Assembly (NCBI RefSeq): GCF_014649955.1
Contig: NZ_BMUA01000014.1
Coordinates: 1 to 64,000 of the forward strand
Direction of reading: 5' to 3'
Source of the DNA: Streptomyces violascens
Lineage (GTDB): Bacteria > Actinomycetota > Actinomycetes > Streptomycetales > Streptomycetaceae
DNA: 64,000 nucleotides
Shown here: positions 33,741-42,338 of the stretch, one piece after another
Numbering within the stretch: the stretch's first letter is position 1
Layout of the letters: every line of letters begins with the position of its first letter
The notes under the pieces: model-generated
What the model saw: only the letters and a program-made list of their open reading frames with translations
The model's database searches: none
What the model was told of the DNA's origin: nothing
Program-made: the position numbers and the translations under genes

Positions 33741-33817
33741 GGCGCCAGGGTGCCGGGCCGGAGGGGGTCCCGGCATCCCCATTCCCTTGGTGGCGGGCCC
33801 CGTCGGGAGACAGGGAG

Positions 33818-34333
33818 TCAGGGAGCCAGCTGCTCCGCCGCCCACCGGGCCCACTCCTCGTGCATCGCGCTGAGCCGCTTGCCGTACTCCAGGGCGAGCC
33901 TGCCGTGCACCGAGATCGGGTCGTCGCCCCAGTCGATGGCCGACTCCGCCTCCTTGAGGCCCGCGAGCTGCTGGGCCGAACGCTCGGCCTCGGTAAGGAG
34001 GTAGGCCTTCGCCTCGACGCGGGTGAGTTCGCCGAGGAAGAAGACGCGGAGCAGGGAGTCGCTGCGGCGGGTGCGGACCGGCTCAACCTCCGTGAGCCAG
34101 CGGTGCAGTTCGGATCTTCCCGACTCGGTGATCGCGTACTCCTTGCGACCGCGCGGCCCCTCTGCGGACACCTCGACCAGGCCGCCGTCGGCGAGCTTGC
34201 CCAGCTCTCCGTAGACCTGGCTCTGGGTCGCCGACCAGACGTGGGCGAGCGACGTCTCGAACAGCTTCATCAGGTCGTACCCGCTGGCCGGACGGTTGGT
34301 GAGGAGGCCCAGGACTGCATGGCGGAGGCTCAT
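33818..34333 (-). CDS. PadR family transcriptional regulator
   Basis: A 171-residue PadR-type winged-helix regulator. The N-terminal domain (SLRHAVLGLLTNRPASGYDL, then SQVYGELGKLADGGLV and the wing PRGRKEYAITESGR) is followed by a C-terminal helical dimerisation domain (Vir_act_alpha_C type). It is divergent from a membrane protein/carotenoid oxygenase pair and probably represses both directions through the dyads between them. The ligand is unknown. Confidence 0.9.
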   Translation of the reverse strand: MSLRHAVLGLLTNRPASGYDLMKLFETSLAHVWSATQSQVYGELGKLADGGLVEVSAEGPRGRKEYAITESGRSELHRWLTEVEPVRTRRSDSLLRVFFLGELTRVEAKAYLLTEAERSAQQLAGLKEAESAIDWGDDPISVHGRLALEYGKRLSAMHEEWARWAAEQLAP

Positions 34334-34340
34334 GCGTTCC

Positions 34341-34410
34341 ACTCTACATTCCACTCTTGACACGTCAAAGTAGCAACCTCTATATTCGACATGTCGAAGT
34401 TGGAATGTGG
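34341..34410. promoter_or_regulatory. PadR operator region: two nested dyads
   Basis: TTCGACATGTCGAA (34385-34398) is a perfect 14-bp palindrome. TTGAC-AC-GTCAA (34357-34368) is a second dyad whose centre is about 29 bp away. Outside them, TACATTCCA and TGGAATGTGG form an inverted pair enclosing the whole set. The location between padR and its divergent neighbour makes these the likely PadR binding sites and promoters for both. Confidence 0.68.
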
Positions 34411-34446
34411 AGCCGGGCCGCAGAGCTCGGAACAGAGGGGACTCCC

Positions 34447-35004
34447 ATGAACTACCTGCGCGGATTCATCCCGTGGATCGTCTTCGCCGCCGTCGGCAGC
34501 GCGCACTGGCAGTGGGGCGCGCTCGCCGCCCTCGCCGCCGGCGCCTATCTCTTCGCGATGGACCGCAAGCGCGGGGTGTCCGCCGATTCCCTGATCCTGG
34601 AGCAGTCCACGATCGCCTTCTTCGCCGTGCTGAGCGTCATCGCCTTCGCCGCTCCCGACAGCGGGCTGCGTGACTACGGCGGCGCGCTGGCCACCGGCTG
34701 GCTGGCGCTGACGGCCTGGGCCACGCTGGCCGTCCGCAGGCCCTTCACCACCGGGATAGCCAAGCGCCAGGCGCCGCGCGAGGTGTGGACCCACCCGGTG
34801 TTCGTCCGGATCAACGTGGTGCTCACCTCGGTGTGGGCCCTCGCCTTCACCCTGACCGCAACCGCCCTCGCCGTCATCGACGCCGAGTCGCTGGGCAGCG
34901 CCGCTTCGATAGCCGTGCAGGTCGCCGGCTTCGCCGTCCCGGCCGTGATCACGGCCCAGTACCCGGAGCGCGCCCGCCGCGCCGCCGTCCAGAAGGGCGC
35001 CTGA
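34447..35004 (+). CDS. Six-helix membrane protein of unknown function
   Basis: A 185-residue protein that is mostly membrane helices (starting MNYLRGFIPWIVFAAVGSAH, GALAALAAGAYLF, STIAFFAVLSVIAFAA, ATGWLALTAWATLAV, NVVLTSVWALAFTLTAT and AASIAVQVAGFAVPAVI). I do not recognise a family with confidence. The ATG at 34447 has GAGGGGA upstream. It overlaps nothing but is only 2 bp from the carotenoid oxygenase start, so the two are translationally coupled and both under PadR control. It may hold or transport a hydrophobic substrate for the oxygenase. Confidence 0.75.
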   Translation: MNYLRGFIPWIVFAAVGSAHWQWGALAALAAGAYLFAMDRKRGVSADSLILEQSTIAFFAVLSVIAFAAPDSGLRDYGGALATGWLALTAWATLAVRRPFTTGIAKRQAPREVWTHPVFVRINVVLTSVWALAFTLTATALAVIDAESLGSAASIAVQVAGFAVPAVITAQYPERARRAAVQKGA

Positions 35005-35006
35005 CG

Positions 35007-36371
35007 ATGACCGCCACGCCCACCGCCGCAGCGACCCCGCCGGCCCCGCACCTCGCGGGCAACTTCGCCCCGGTCGCCGAGGAGCTGACCACGCACGAGC
35101 TGGAAGTGACCGGCTCCATACCGCCCGAGCTGACCGGCTGGTACGTCCGCAACGGGCCCAACCCGCAGGACGCCGCCTCCGCCCACTGGTTCTTCGGCGA
35201 CGGAATGGTGCACGGCGTCCGGCTCGAAGGCGGCAGGGCTCGCGCCTACCGCAACCGCTGGGTGCGTACGTCGACCTTCACCGACGGGGCCCGGGTGCAC
35301 GACCGGCAGGGCAACACCGACTTCACCGCCGGGTCCGCCAACACCCATGTGGTCCGCCACGCCGGCCGCACCCTGGCCCTGGTTGAGTCGTCCTTCCCGT
35401 ACGAACTGGACTGCCGGCCCGGGCACGAGCTGGAGACGCTGGGCGCGTACGACTTCGGCGGCCGCCTCAGCACCGCGATGACCGCCCACCCCAAGACCTG
35501 CCCGGCCACCGGAGAGCTGCATTTCTTCGGATACGGGACGGCCGAGCCGCCCCATCTCACCTACCACCGGGCCGACGCCAAGGGTGCGTTGGTGGTGAGC
35601 CGGCCGGTGGAGGTGCCGGGGGCGACGATGATGCACGATTTCCACCTCACCGCCTCCCATGTGGTGTTCATGGATCTGCCCGCCGTCTTCGACCCGGAGA
35701 CGGCGATGCGGCCCGGCGGCGGGCTGCCCTACCGCTGGGACGCGGAGTACGGGGCGCGGCTCGGCGTGCTGCGCAGGGACGACCCGTACGGAGAGGTGCG
35801 GTGGCTGACGGTCGACCCCTGCTACGTCTTCCACGCGCTGAACGCGTACGACGAGCCGGGTGACGGCGCCGGGCGCGGGGAGCGGATCGTGCTGCACGTC
35901 GTGCGGTACGAGCGGCTGGGGGCGCGCGGGGCCACCCTGTGGAAGTGGACGCTGGACCTGGCGACGGGCGTGGCCGGGGAGGAGCAGCTCGACGACCAGG
36001 CGTGCGAGTTCCCCCGGATCGACGACCGGCTGGCCGGGCTCGATGCCGGGTTCGGGCACGTCACGGTGGCGCGGACGCCGTCCTCGGGGCCGGTATCGGG
36101 GGCACTGCTCCGGTACGACCTGAGGACGGGGGCGGTGGCACGGCACGACTTCGGGGCGGGGCGGGCTCCGGCGGAGGCGGCGTTCGCCCCGGCGGACGAC
36201 CGGCCGGGCGGGCCGGGGTGGCTGCTCAGCTATGTGTACGACGCCGCCAGGGACGCCAGTGATCTCGTCGTCCTGGACGCGGACGACCTCGCGGCACCGC
36301 CGGTCGCGACGGTCCATCTTCCGCAGCGCGTGCCGTTCGGCTTCCACGGCAACTGGCTCGCCGATCGGTGA
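35007..36371 (+). CDS. Carotenoid/stilbene cleavage oxygenase
   Basis: A 454-residue member of the carotenoid cleavage oxygenase family (seven-bladed propeller with a non-haem iron). The four iron-binding histidines can be assigned: H161 (TAHPKT), H210 (MHDFH), H276 (FHALNAY) and H447 (FHGNW) near the C-terminus. WYVRNGPNP near residue 45 is the family's N-terminal signature. It would cleave a double bond in a carotenoid, apocarotenoid or lignin-derived stilbene. No carotenoid synthesis genes are in the window. Coupled to the upstream membrane protein gene and PadR-regulated. Confidence 0.9.
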   Translation: MTATPTAAATPPAPHLAGNFAPVAEELTTHELEVTGSIPPELTGWYVRNGPNPQDAASAHWFFGDGMVHGVRLEGGRARAYRNRWVRTSTFTDGARVHDRQGNTDFTAGSANTHVVRHAGRTLALVESSFPYELDCRPGHELETLGAYDFGGRLSTAMTAHPKTCPATGELHFFGYGTAEPPHLTYHRADAKGALVVSRPVEVPGATMMHDFHLTASHVVFMDLPAVFDPETAMRPGGGLPYRWDAEYGARLGVLRRDDPYGEVRWLTVDPCYVFHALNAYDEPGDGAGRGERIVLHVVRYERLGARGATLWKWTLDLATGVAGEEQLDDQACEFPRIDDRLAGLDAGFGHVTVARTPSSGPVSGALLRYDLRTGAVARHDFGAGRAPAEAAFAPADDRPGGPGWLLSYVYDAARDASDLVVLDADDLAAPPVATVHLPQRVPFGFHGNWLADR

Positions 36372-36446
36372 CCGGAATCGAGCAAGGAGTGACCGCAATC
36401 ACCTTATTGAGGACCCCAGTTGGGTTTGTTCCACAGCGAAGTCGCG

Positions 36447-36480
36447 TTATCCACAGGCAATTTGACAGCGCTGTGGACAA
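36447..36480. other. Pair of perfect DnaA boxes, inverted
   Basis: TTATCCACA at 36447-36455 and TGTGGACAA at 36472-36480 (complement TTGTCCACA) are both exact DnaA boxes facing each other. They occupy the 148-bp gap between converging genes, where no gene is seen. Confidence 0.7.
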
Positions 36481-36519
36481 GTCAAGCCCTATAAAGGAGC
36501 TTTGAGTAAATAAGTTCCC

Positions 36520-37506
36520 CTATGGGCTATTTGGTGGTGTGGATGGTCGGTCCCTATGCCGTGTTGAGAGGGACAGGGCATCCATGGCGCGAGCCTGTAC
36601 CTCTCGTTCGGTGGCAGCTGTGATGAACGCGGCGACATTGTCGGGGCCCACCAGGTCCTGAACCGCCCTGACCGTCTCGGCGGGGAGAGGCACCGGGCCG
36701 GGGTCCGGGGTGACGGGAGTGGCGGCCGGGGTGCCCAGGTGCTTCTGGAGGTGGCGGGTCGCGAACAGGCGCATCGCGCGGGCCAGTTCGGCATCCACGG
36801 TCTGCTGGGCCAGCGGGCGCAGGCGGCGCACCAGATCGGCCGCCTCGGCTGCCTCGGTGTCGGTCGGGGGGTGGTGGCCCAGGTAGCGGGCGAAGACGTG
36901 TTCCGTGGTGAAGTCGAGGAAGCGGGCCGCGATGTGTTCGACCTGACCGCGCAGCTCGCGCAGATGCCCCGAGATGGCGTCGAGCGGCACCCCGGCGGCA
37001 TGCAACTCGGCGGCCACCGCCAGCTCTTGGGGGCTGGGAACGAGGAACTCGGCGTCGTTGTCCGGGATACGCACCAGGATGCCGAGCTCCACCGCTTCGG
37101 CGACGGCCTTGTCGTCGGGGTTGCCGCCGAACGTCTCGTCGAGATCGGCGCGGGAGATCCGGGCGGCCTCCTCGTCCGTCCAGGGCCCGCTGACCTCGGC
37201 GACCAGGCCGAGCACGCCGCCGAGCCCCCGCCCGGCGTCCCAGGCCTCCAGGAGTTCCTTGATGGAGGCCAGGGTGTAGCCGCGGTCGAGGAGGTCGGCG
37301 ATCTGGTGCAGCCGGGCCAGGTGGGTGTCGCCGTACACATTGGACCGGCCGCGCCGCTCGGGCCGGGGGAGCAGGCCCCGGTCCTGGTAGGCGCGGATGG
37401 TGCGGACCGTGGCGCCGCTGGCGTGCGCCAGGTCCTCGATCCGGTACTCGGCCGGCGTCGCCGCCGGCGCCACCTGCTGAAGTGCTGACTGCCCGGACAA
37501 ACCCAC
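36520..37506 (-). CDS. MerR family transcriptional regulator
   Basis: A 328-residue MerR-type regulator. The N-terminal domain (YRIEDLAHASGATVRTIRAY, then GLLPRPERRGRSNVYGDTHL) is followed by a dimerisation helix and a long helical C-terminal domain of unknown ligand. It is the last gene of the four-gene EphD-type operon, 5 bp after the PF10118 hydrolase stop. The GTG at 37506 lies within the GAGGGA stretch, so the true start may be a few codons later. It probably controls the operon through the dyad at 41.1 kb. Confidence 0.85.
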   Translation of the reverse strand: MGLSGQSALQQVAPAATPAEYRIEDLAHASGATVRTIRAYQDRGLLPRPERRGRSNVYGDTHLARLHQIADLLDRGYTLASIKELLEAWDAGRGLGGVLGLVAEVSGPWTDEEAARISRADLDETFGGNPDDKAVAEAVELGILVRIPDNDAEFLVPSPQELAVAAELHAAGVPLDAISGHLRELRGQVEHIAARFLDFTTEHVFARYLGHHPPTDTEAAEAADLVRRLRPLAQQTVDAELARAMRLFATRHLQKHLGTPAATPVTPDPGPVPLPAETVRAVQDLVGPDNVAAFITAATEREVQARAMDALSLSTRHRDRPSTPPNSP

Positions 37507-37511
37507 TCCCT

Positions 37512-38444
37512 CTACCCCAGGGCGGCGCGGCCCGCCGCGCCCGCCGCCGCTCGGGCCGCCGGCGAGGTCGCGAGGTATTCGACGGCCTTGCGCAGGGAGC
37601 CCTCCTGCGAGGGATGGTACGACCGGCGGAAGTAGCGGGGTATGGCCGAGCCCAGCTCCTTCCAGGTGGGCAGCAGACCGCGGCGTACGGCCCGGTTGTG
37701 CTCACGCAGCGAGTAGCGCATCCGGCCCGCGAGCCGGGGGTCGTGCCGCATCAGATAGGAGGCGCCCCACACCCACAGCCACAGCAGCACCGGGGCGACG
37801 ACCGCCATGCCCTCGACGCGGCGGGCGTAGCGGGGCAGGCCCGTGCCGCCGCAGTGCTGGTACATGTCGAAGGCCACCGCCCGGTGCTCGACCTCCTCCG
37901 CGCCGTGCCAGCGCAGCAGATCGAGCATGACCGGGTCCGCGCCGGCCCGGTCCAGGCCCTCGGCGTGCAGCACCCAGTTGCCGAGGACCGCCGTGAACTG
38001 CTCGATCGCGGCGATCAGCGAGAGCCGGAAGCGCAGCCACTCCTGGGTCGGTATCGGCGCCCCGAACGGCGGCGCCTCGCCGAGCAGCTTCTCGAAGAGG
38101 AAGTCGACGTGCCGGGTGTAGGCCTCGGTGCCGAGCCGCTGATGCGCCAAGTGGTCCAGTACATACGCGTGTTGGACGCTGTGGGTGGCCTCCTGGCCCA
38201 TGAACCCCTTGACGTCCTTGAGTAGCACCGGGTCGTCGACCAGCGGCAGGGCTTCCTTGAACACCTTCACGAACCAGCGCTCGCCCGCCGGGAGCAGCAG
38301 GTGCAGCACATTGATGACGTGGGTGGCGGTGGGCTCGTCCGGTATCCAGTGCAGCGGTGTCCCGTCCCAGTCGAACGAGACCCGGCGCGGGGCTATCCGG
38401 TAGTGCTCCTCGCTCTTCGTGCCTTCTCGGCGCTCCGTACTCAC
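37512..38444 (-). CDS. PF10118-type metal-dependent hydrolase
   Basis: A 310-residue protein of the PF10118 'predicted metal-dependent hydrolase' family, seen mostly in actinobacteria and proteobacteria. It is helical with conserved metal-ligand-like motifs: MGQEATHSVQHAYVL near residues 82-96 and WHGAEEVEHRAVAFDMY near 175-191, an E-H / E-x-x-H arrangement like ferritin-fold di-iron proteins. A hydrophobic helix pair lies near 220. The GTG start overlaps the stop of the upstream EphD-type gene by 4 bases (GTGA), which indicates coupled translation. The substrate is unknown; a lipid is plausible from context. Confidence 0.83.
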   Translation of the reverse strand: MSTERREGTKSEEHYRIAPRRVSFDWDGTPLHWIPDEPTATHVINVLHLLLPAGERWFVKVFKEALPLVDDPVLLKDVKGFMGQEATHSVQHAYVLDHLAHQRLGTEAYTRHVDFLFEKLLGEAPPFGAPIPTQEWLRFRLSLIAAIEQFTAVLGNWVLHAEGLDRAGADPVMLDLLRWHGAEEVEHRAVAFDMYQHCGGTGLPRYARRVEGMAVVAPVLLWLWVWGASYLMRHDPRLAGRMRYSLREHNRAVRRGLLPTWKELGSAIPRYFRRSYHPSQEGSLRKAVEYLATSPAARAAAGAAGRAALG

Positions 38445-40216
38445 AGCGGCGGCTCCAATCGGGCGATCGCGCGCAGCATCCTCGGTGTGAAGCGGGACAT
38501 GAGGTGCGCGCCCCGTGCCTCGGGCGTCACCGGCACCACGGCCTGGTTCTTCACCACGGCGCGCAGGATCGCCGAAGCGACCTTCTCCGGCGGGAAGTTG
38601 CGCAGCCCGTACAGGCGGGAGGTCTTCTTCTGGAGGCGCTTCTCCTCCTTGGCGTCCGTCCCGGCGAAGTGCGTGGTCGAGGTGATGTTGGTGTTGATGA
38701 GGCCCGGGCAGATCGCCGAGACTCCGATTCCCTGACCCGCCAGTTCGGCACGCAGGCACTCGCTGAGCATCAGCACCGCGGCCTTCGACGTGCTGTACGC
38801 GGGCAGCGCCCGGGACGGCTGATAGGCGGCGGCGGACGCGGTGTTGACGATGTGGCCGCCCTGGCCGCGCTCGGCCATCTGCTTGCCGAAGATGCGGCAG
38901 CCGTGGATGACGCCCCACAGATTGACGTCGAGGACCTTCTTCCAGTCCTCTGCCGTGGTGTCGAAGAATGAGCCCGAGAGCCCGATCCCGGCGTTGTTGA
39001 CCAGGACGTCGACGACGCCGTACTCGGTGGCGACCTTCTCGGCGAGCTTCTCCATCGCCTGCTCGTCGCTGACGTCGACGGCCTCGCCCCAGGCCTCGGG
39101 CGCGCCGATCAGCCGGGACATCTCCGCGGTCCGCGCCGCCCCCTCGGCATCCCGGTCCACGGCGACGATCCGCGCCCCGGCCTCGGCGAACGCGAAGGCC
39201 GTGGCCCGGCCGATACCGCTCGCCGCCCCCGTGACCAGCACCAGCTGGCCGCCGAACCGGTCGGCGTACGGGCCGGTCGCGACGGTGTCCCTGGCCGGTG
39301 TGCCGTCCTCGTTGGCGCGCACGAACTCGCTGATCCAGGCGGCCAGTTGGTCCGGCCGGGTGCGCGGAATCCAGTGCTTGGCGGGGAGGGTGCGGCGGAT
39401 CAGCCGGGGTGCCCAGTGCTCCAGTTCGGCGTACAGCTTCGGCGACAGGAACGCGTCGTCGAGCGGCGTGATCAGCTGGACGGGCACATGGGCGTACGCG
39501 TCGGGGCGCGGGCGGCGCAGCCGGGCGCGGACGTTGTCCCGGTAGAGCCAGGCGCCGTGCGCCGCGTCCTGCGCGAGGGAGGCCGTGGGGTAGCCGTCGG
39601 CGGGCACGTTCTCCAGGCGCTGGAGCATCTTGGGCCAGCGCTTGCCGAGCGGCCCGCGCCAGGCCAGCTCGGGCAGGACAGGGGTGTGCAGCATGTACAC
39701 GTACCAGGACTTGGCGCCCTGGCCGAGCAGCTGGCCCACCTTGCGCGGGGTGGGGCGGCTCATCCGGTTCTTGATCCAGTGCCCGAAGTGGTCGAGCGAG
39801 GGACCGGACATCGAGGTGAAGGACGCTATGCGGCCCTCGGTGCGCTCGACGGTCGCGAATTCCCAGCCCTGCACCGAACCCCAGTCGTGGCCGACCAGAT
39901 GGACCGGCCGGTCCGGGCTCACCGCGTCCGCGACCGCCAGGAAGTCGTCCGTAAGCTTCTCCAGCGTGAACCCGCCGCGCAGCGGGGCCGGCGCCGTGGA
40001 GCGGCCGTGCCCGCGGACGTCGTACAGCACCACGTGGAAGCGCTCGGCCAGCCGCTCGGCGACCTCGGACCACACCTCCTTGCTGTCCGGGTAGCCGTGC
40101 ACCAGGAGCACGGTCGGCTGGGACTCGTCGCCCAGTTCCGCCACGCACAGCTCCACGCCGCCGGTCCGCACCCAGCGCTCGCGCGCTCCCTCGATGTCCA
40201 CGCTCGTCACGCTCAC
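38441..40216 (-). CDS. EphD-type fusion: epoxide-hydrolase-like domain plus SDR
   Basis: A 591-residue two-domain enzyme with the same layout and length as mycobacterial EphD. Residues 1-300 are an alpha/beta hydrolase with HGYPD at 40-44 and nucleophile motif H-D111-W-G-S typical of epoxide hydrolases. Residues 320-591 are a short-chain dehydrogenase: TGAASGIG at 329-336, NNAG at 407-410, S461, Y474 and K478. It would open an epoxide and oxidise or reduce the product on one chain. In mycobacteria EphD acts on mycolic acids, which Streptomyces lacks, so a different lipid is expected. 4-base GTGA overlaps on both sides show an operon. Confidence 0.88.
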   Translation of the reverse strand: MSVTSVDIEGARERWVRTGGVELCVAELGDESQPTVLLVHGYPDSKEVWSEVAERLAERFHVVLYDVRGHGRSTAPAPLRGGFTLEKLTDDFLAVADAVSPDRPVHLVGHDWGSVQGWEFATVERTEGRIASFTSMSGPSLDHFGHWIKNRMSRPTPRKVGQLLGQGAKSWYVYMLHTPVLPELAWRGPLGKRWPKMLQRLENVPADGYPTASLAQDAAHGAWLYRDNVRARLRRPRPDAYAHVPVQLITPLDDAFLSPKLYAELEHWAPRLIRRTLPAKHWIPRTRPDQLAAWISEFVRANEDGTPARDTVATGPYADRFGGQLVLVTGAASGIGRATAFAFAEAGARIVAVDRDAEGAARTAEMSRLIGAPEAWGEAVDVSDEQAMEKLAEKVATEYGVVDVLVNNAGIGLSGSFFDTTAEDWKKVLDVNLWGVIHGCRIFGKQMAERGQGGHIVNTASAAAYQPSRALPAYSTSKAAVLMLSECLRAELAGQGIGVSAICPGLINTNITSTTHFAGTDAKEEKRLQKKTSRLYGLRNFPPEKVASAILRAVVKNQAVVPVTPEARGAHLMSRFTPRMLRAIARLEPPL

Positions 40217-41061
40217 GCCGCCTTCTCCTCGGCCCAGCGCCGCACATGCGGCAGGTCGTCGTCCAGCCAGAACGCGCTCTGCTCCGGGTCCCTGGAGTCG
40301 GTGACGACCAGGATCTCCTCGAACTTCGCGCCCGTACCCCGGAAGCCGAGGTGCGGCTCGACCGCCCACAGCCCCGGCCGCGGCGGGTGGTCGGAGAACT
40401 TGTAGGGGGACCACAGCGGTGACCAGCCGTCCCGGTGGCCGTGCACCGCGTCGCTCGCCAGGCCCTTCAGCGCCTGGGTGCCGAACCCGAACACGTTCGG
40501 CGACCAGCGGCGCTCCTTCACCCGGTCGATCTTGTGAGCGATCACGCCGAACGGATAGGCGCGGTGCCGGTTGGCGTAGCCCTGGCGGACCATGAGCCGG
40601 TCCACGTCCTCGTAGATCTCGCGCAGCGGCCGTTTCTCGCGCACCTCGCGCAGGATCAGCTCGCGATGCGCCTCCAGGTCGGCGAGCAGCCGGTTGTGCA
40701 CCGGGTTCAGCCCGAGGCAGCCCGAGTAGCCGATGTCCGCGGTGAAGCCCTTGTAGACCGGGGCCATGTCGAGGATGAAGGGCATCCCCGCCTCCAGGCG
40801 CCGGTTGGTGGGGAAGAACTGCAGCGGGATGCGGAAGTGCACGAACGCCGTGCGGTCGCCGAACCAGGCGAAGGGCAGGTGGAACCAGTCCCGCACGCCC
40901 CGCTCGCGCAGCCAGTCCCGCTGCATCCGCGCGGCCTCCCGCTCGGTCACCCCCGGCTTGAGCTGCGCGGCCACCGCTTCCGCGCACTCGTACGCGAGGC
41001 TCTGTACTTCCCTGAACCCGCGCAGCCGCGTGTCGGGTTCAGCCTTCAGTGCCGATGGCAT
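40213..41061 (-). CDS. M24 family metallopeptidase-like protein
   Basis: A 282-residue pita-bread fold protein of the methionine aminopeptidase / aminopeptidase P / creatinase family. Likely metal ligands are in ILDMAPVYKGFTADIGYSG (two Asp), a downstream His-containing stretch, LWAVEPHLG (Glu) and AKFEEILVV (Glu). The His normally found in an HGxGH motif is not obvious (the region reads AVHGHRDGW), so the activity may be altered. It is the first gene of the operon, preceded by a dyad promoter region and DnaA boxes. It may be a hydrolase acting on an amide-type substrate, not necessarily a peptide. Confidence 0.82.
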   Translation of the reverse strand: MPSALKAEPDTRLRGFREVQSLAYECAEAVAAQLKPGVTEREAARMQRDWLRERGVRDWFHLPFAWFGDRTAFVHFRIPLQFFPTNRRLEAGMPFILDMAPVYKGFTADIGYSGCLGLNPVHNRLLADLEAHRELILREVREKRPLREIYEDVDRLMVRQGYANRHRAYPFGVIAHKIDRVKERRWSPNVFGFGTQALKGLASDAVHGHRDGWSPLWSPYKFSDHPPRPGLWAVEPHLGFRGTGAKFEEILVVTDSRDPEQSAFWLDDDLPHVRRWAEEKAA

Positions 41062-41094
41062 CCGTCCACCCCTGTCGCCCTACGCGTGCGTAAC

Positions 41095-41116
41095 TTGACA
41101 CTGATGAATGTGACAA
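41095..41116. promoter_or_regulatory. Candidate operator/promoter of the EphD-type operon
   Basis: An imperfect dyad with arms TTGACAC and GTGACAA (one mismatch, 8-base spacer) lies 34 bp upstream of the M24 start. Spacing and symmetry are like MerR-type sites placed between -35 and -10. Binding by the operon's MerR protein is inferred. Confidence 0.5.
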
Positions 41117-41151
41117 TGCCCGGCGGCTGCGTCAAGGGTCCTGCGCAAGGC

Positions 41152-41178
41152 TGTGGACAACGGGCCGGTTGTGGACAA
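41152..41178. other. Pair of perfect DnaA boxes, tandem
   Basis: TGTGGACAA at 41152-41160 and again at 41170-41178 (complement TTGTCCACA, exact). They share orientation and start 18 bp apart, in the divergent gap between the EphD-type operon and the ABC genes. Confidence 0.7.
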
Positions 41179-41312
41179 CTCCGTCCCTCGCGGCAGCGAC
41201 CCCATCAGCCTCACGTACGGGTTCCCCTACGGGCCCGTACCTCTGGAGTCGGACATGGATCCAGCCGTCTGGGCTGACGATTCGTGTGGCCTGCGCCACT
41301 ACCGTCGATGAC

Positions 41313-42338
41313 GTGACTGTGATCGCGACCGAAAGCCTGAGCAAGCGGTTCCCCAGGGTGACCGCGCTTGACCGGCTCTCGTTGGACATCGGCCCCGGCG
41401 TGACCGGGCTGGTGGGCGCCAACGGAGCCGGCAAGTCCACGTTGATCAAGATCCTTCTGGGTCTCTCGCCCGCCACGGAGGGGACCGCCGCCGTGCTCGG
41501 CCTGGACGTTGCCACCAGCGGCAGCGCCATCCGGGAGCGGGTGGGCTACATGCCGGAGCACGACTGCCTGCCCCCCGACGTCTCGGCCACCGAGTTCGTC
41601 GTGCACATGGCGCGCATGTCGGGCCTGCCGGCCACCGCGGCCCGCGAGCGAACCGCCGACACGCTGCGCCACGTGGGCCTCTACGAGGAGCGCTACCGGC
41701 CGATCGGCGGCTACTCGACCGGCATGAAGCAGCGGGTCAAGCTCGCCCAGGCGCTCGTCCACGACCCCCAGCTGGTCCTCCTCGACGAGCCGACCAACGG
41801 CCTGGACCCGGTCGGCCGCGACGAGATGCTCGGCCTGATCCGCCGCATCCACACCGACTTCGGCATCTCGGTCCTGGTCACCTCGCACCTCCTGGGCGAG
41901 CTGGAGCGCACCTGCGACCACGTGGTCGTCATCGACGGCGGCCAGCTGCTCCGCTCCAGTTCCACCAGCGACTTCACGCAGACCACCACCACCCTCGCGG
42001 TCGAGGTCACCGACTCCGACAGCCACCCCGACGGCACGGAGGCGGTCCGCAAGGCGCTCGCCGCGGCCGGGCTCACGCTGCACGCGGGCGTCGAGGACGG
42101 ACTGCCCGGCGCCGGCCACATCCTCCTCGTCGAGGCCACCGGCGAGGACACCTACGACACGGTCCGCGACACCGTGGCCCACCTCGGCCTCGGTCTCGTA
42201 CGGATGGAACAGCGCCGTCACCACATCGCCGAGGTATTCCAGACCCCGGCGCAGGAGCCGGTCTCCGAACGCGCCGCCGCATGGGCAGCCACCGCGGCCG
42301 GCGCCGAGCAGAAGGGAGCCGGCCGCGATGGCAACTGA
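41313..42338 (+). CDS. ABC transporter ATP-binding protein
   Basis: A 341-residue ABC-2 type exporter ATPase. Walker A is GANGAGKST, the signature is YSTGMKQR, Walker B is VLLDEPTNGLDP, and a regulatory C-terminal domain of about 110 residues follows. The GTG at 41313 has no ribosome site, so a leaderless mRNA is likely; the open frame upstream is spurious. It overlaps the next permease gene by 11 bases and forms a four-gene set of two ATPases and two permeases. The exported substrate is unknown. Confidence 0.9.
   Translation: MTVIATESLSKRFPRVTALDRLSLDIGPGVTGLVGANGAGKSTLIKILLGLSPATEGTAAVLGLDVATSGSAIRERVGYMPEHDCLPPDVSATEFVVHMARMSGLPATAARERTADTLRHVGLYEERYRPIGGYSTGMKQRVKLAQALVHDPQLVLLDEPTNGLDPVGRDEMLGLIRRIHTDFGISVLVTSHLLGELERTCDHVVVIDGGQLLRSSSTSDFTQTTTTLAVEVTDSDSHPDGTEAVRKALAAAGLTLHAGVEDGLPGAGHILLVEATGEDTYDTVRDTVAHLGLGLVRMEQRRHHIAEVFQTPAQEPVSERAAAWAATAAGAEQKGAGRDGN

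Noticed and set aside
36427..36436. TGTTCCACA as a third DnaA box next to 36447
   Set aside because: Two differences from TTRTCCACA; not counted.
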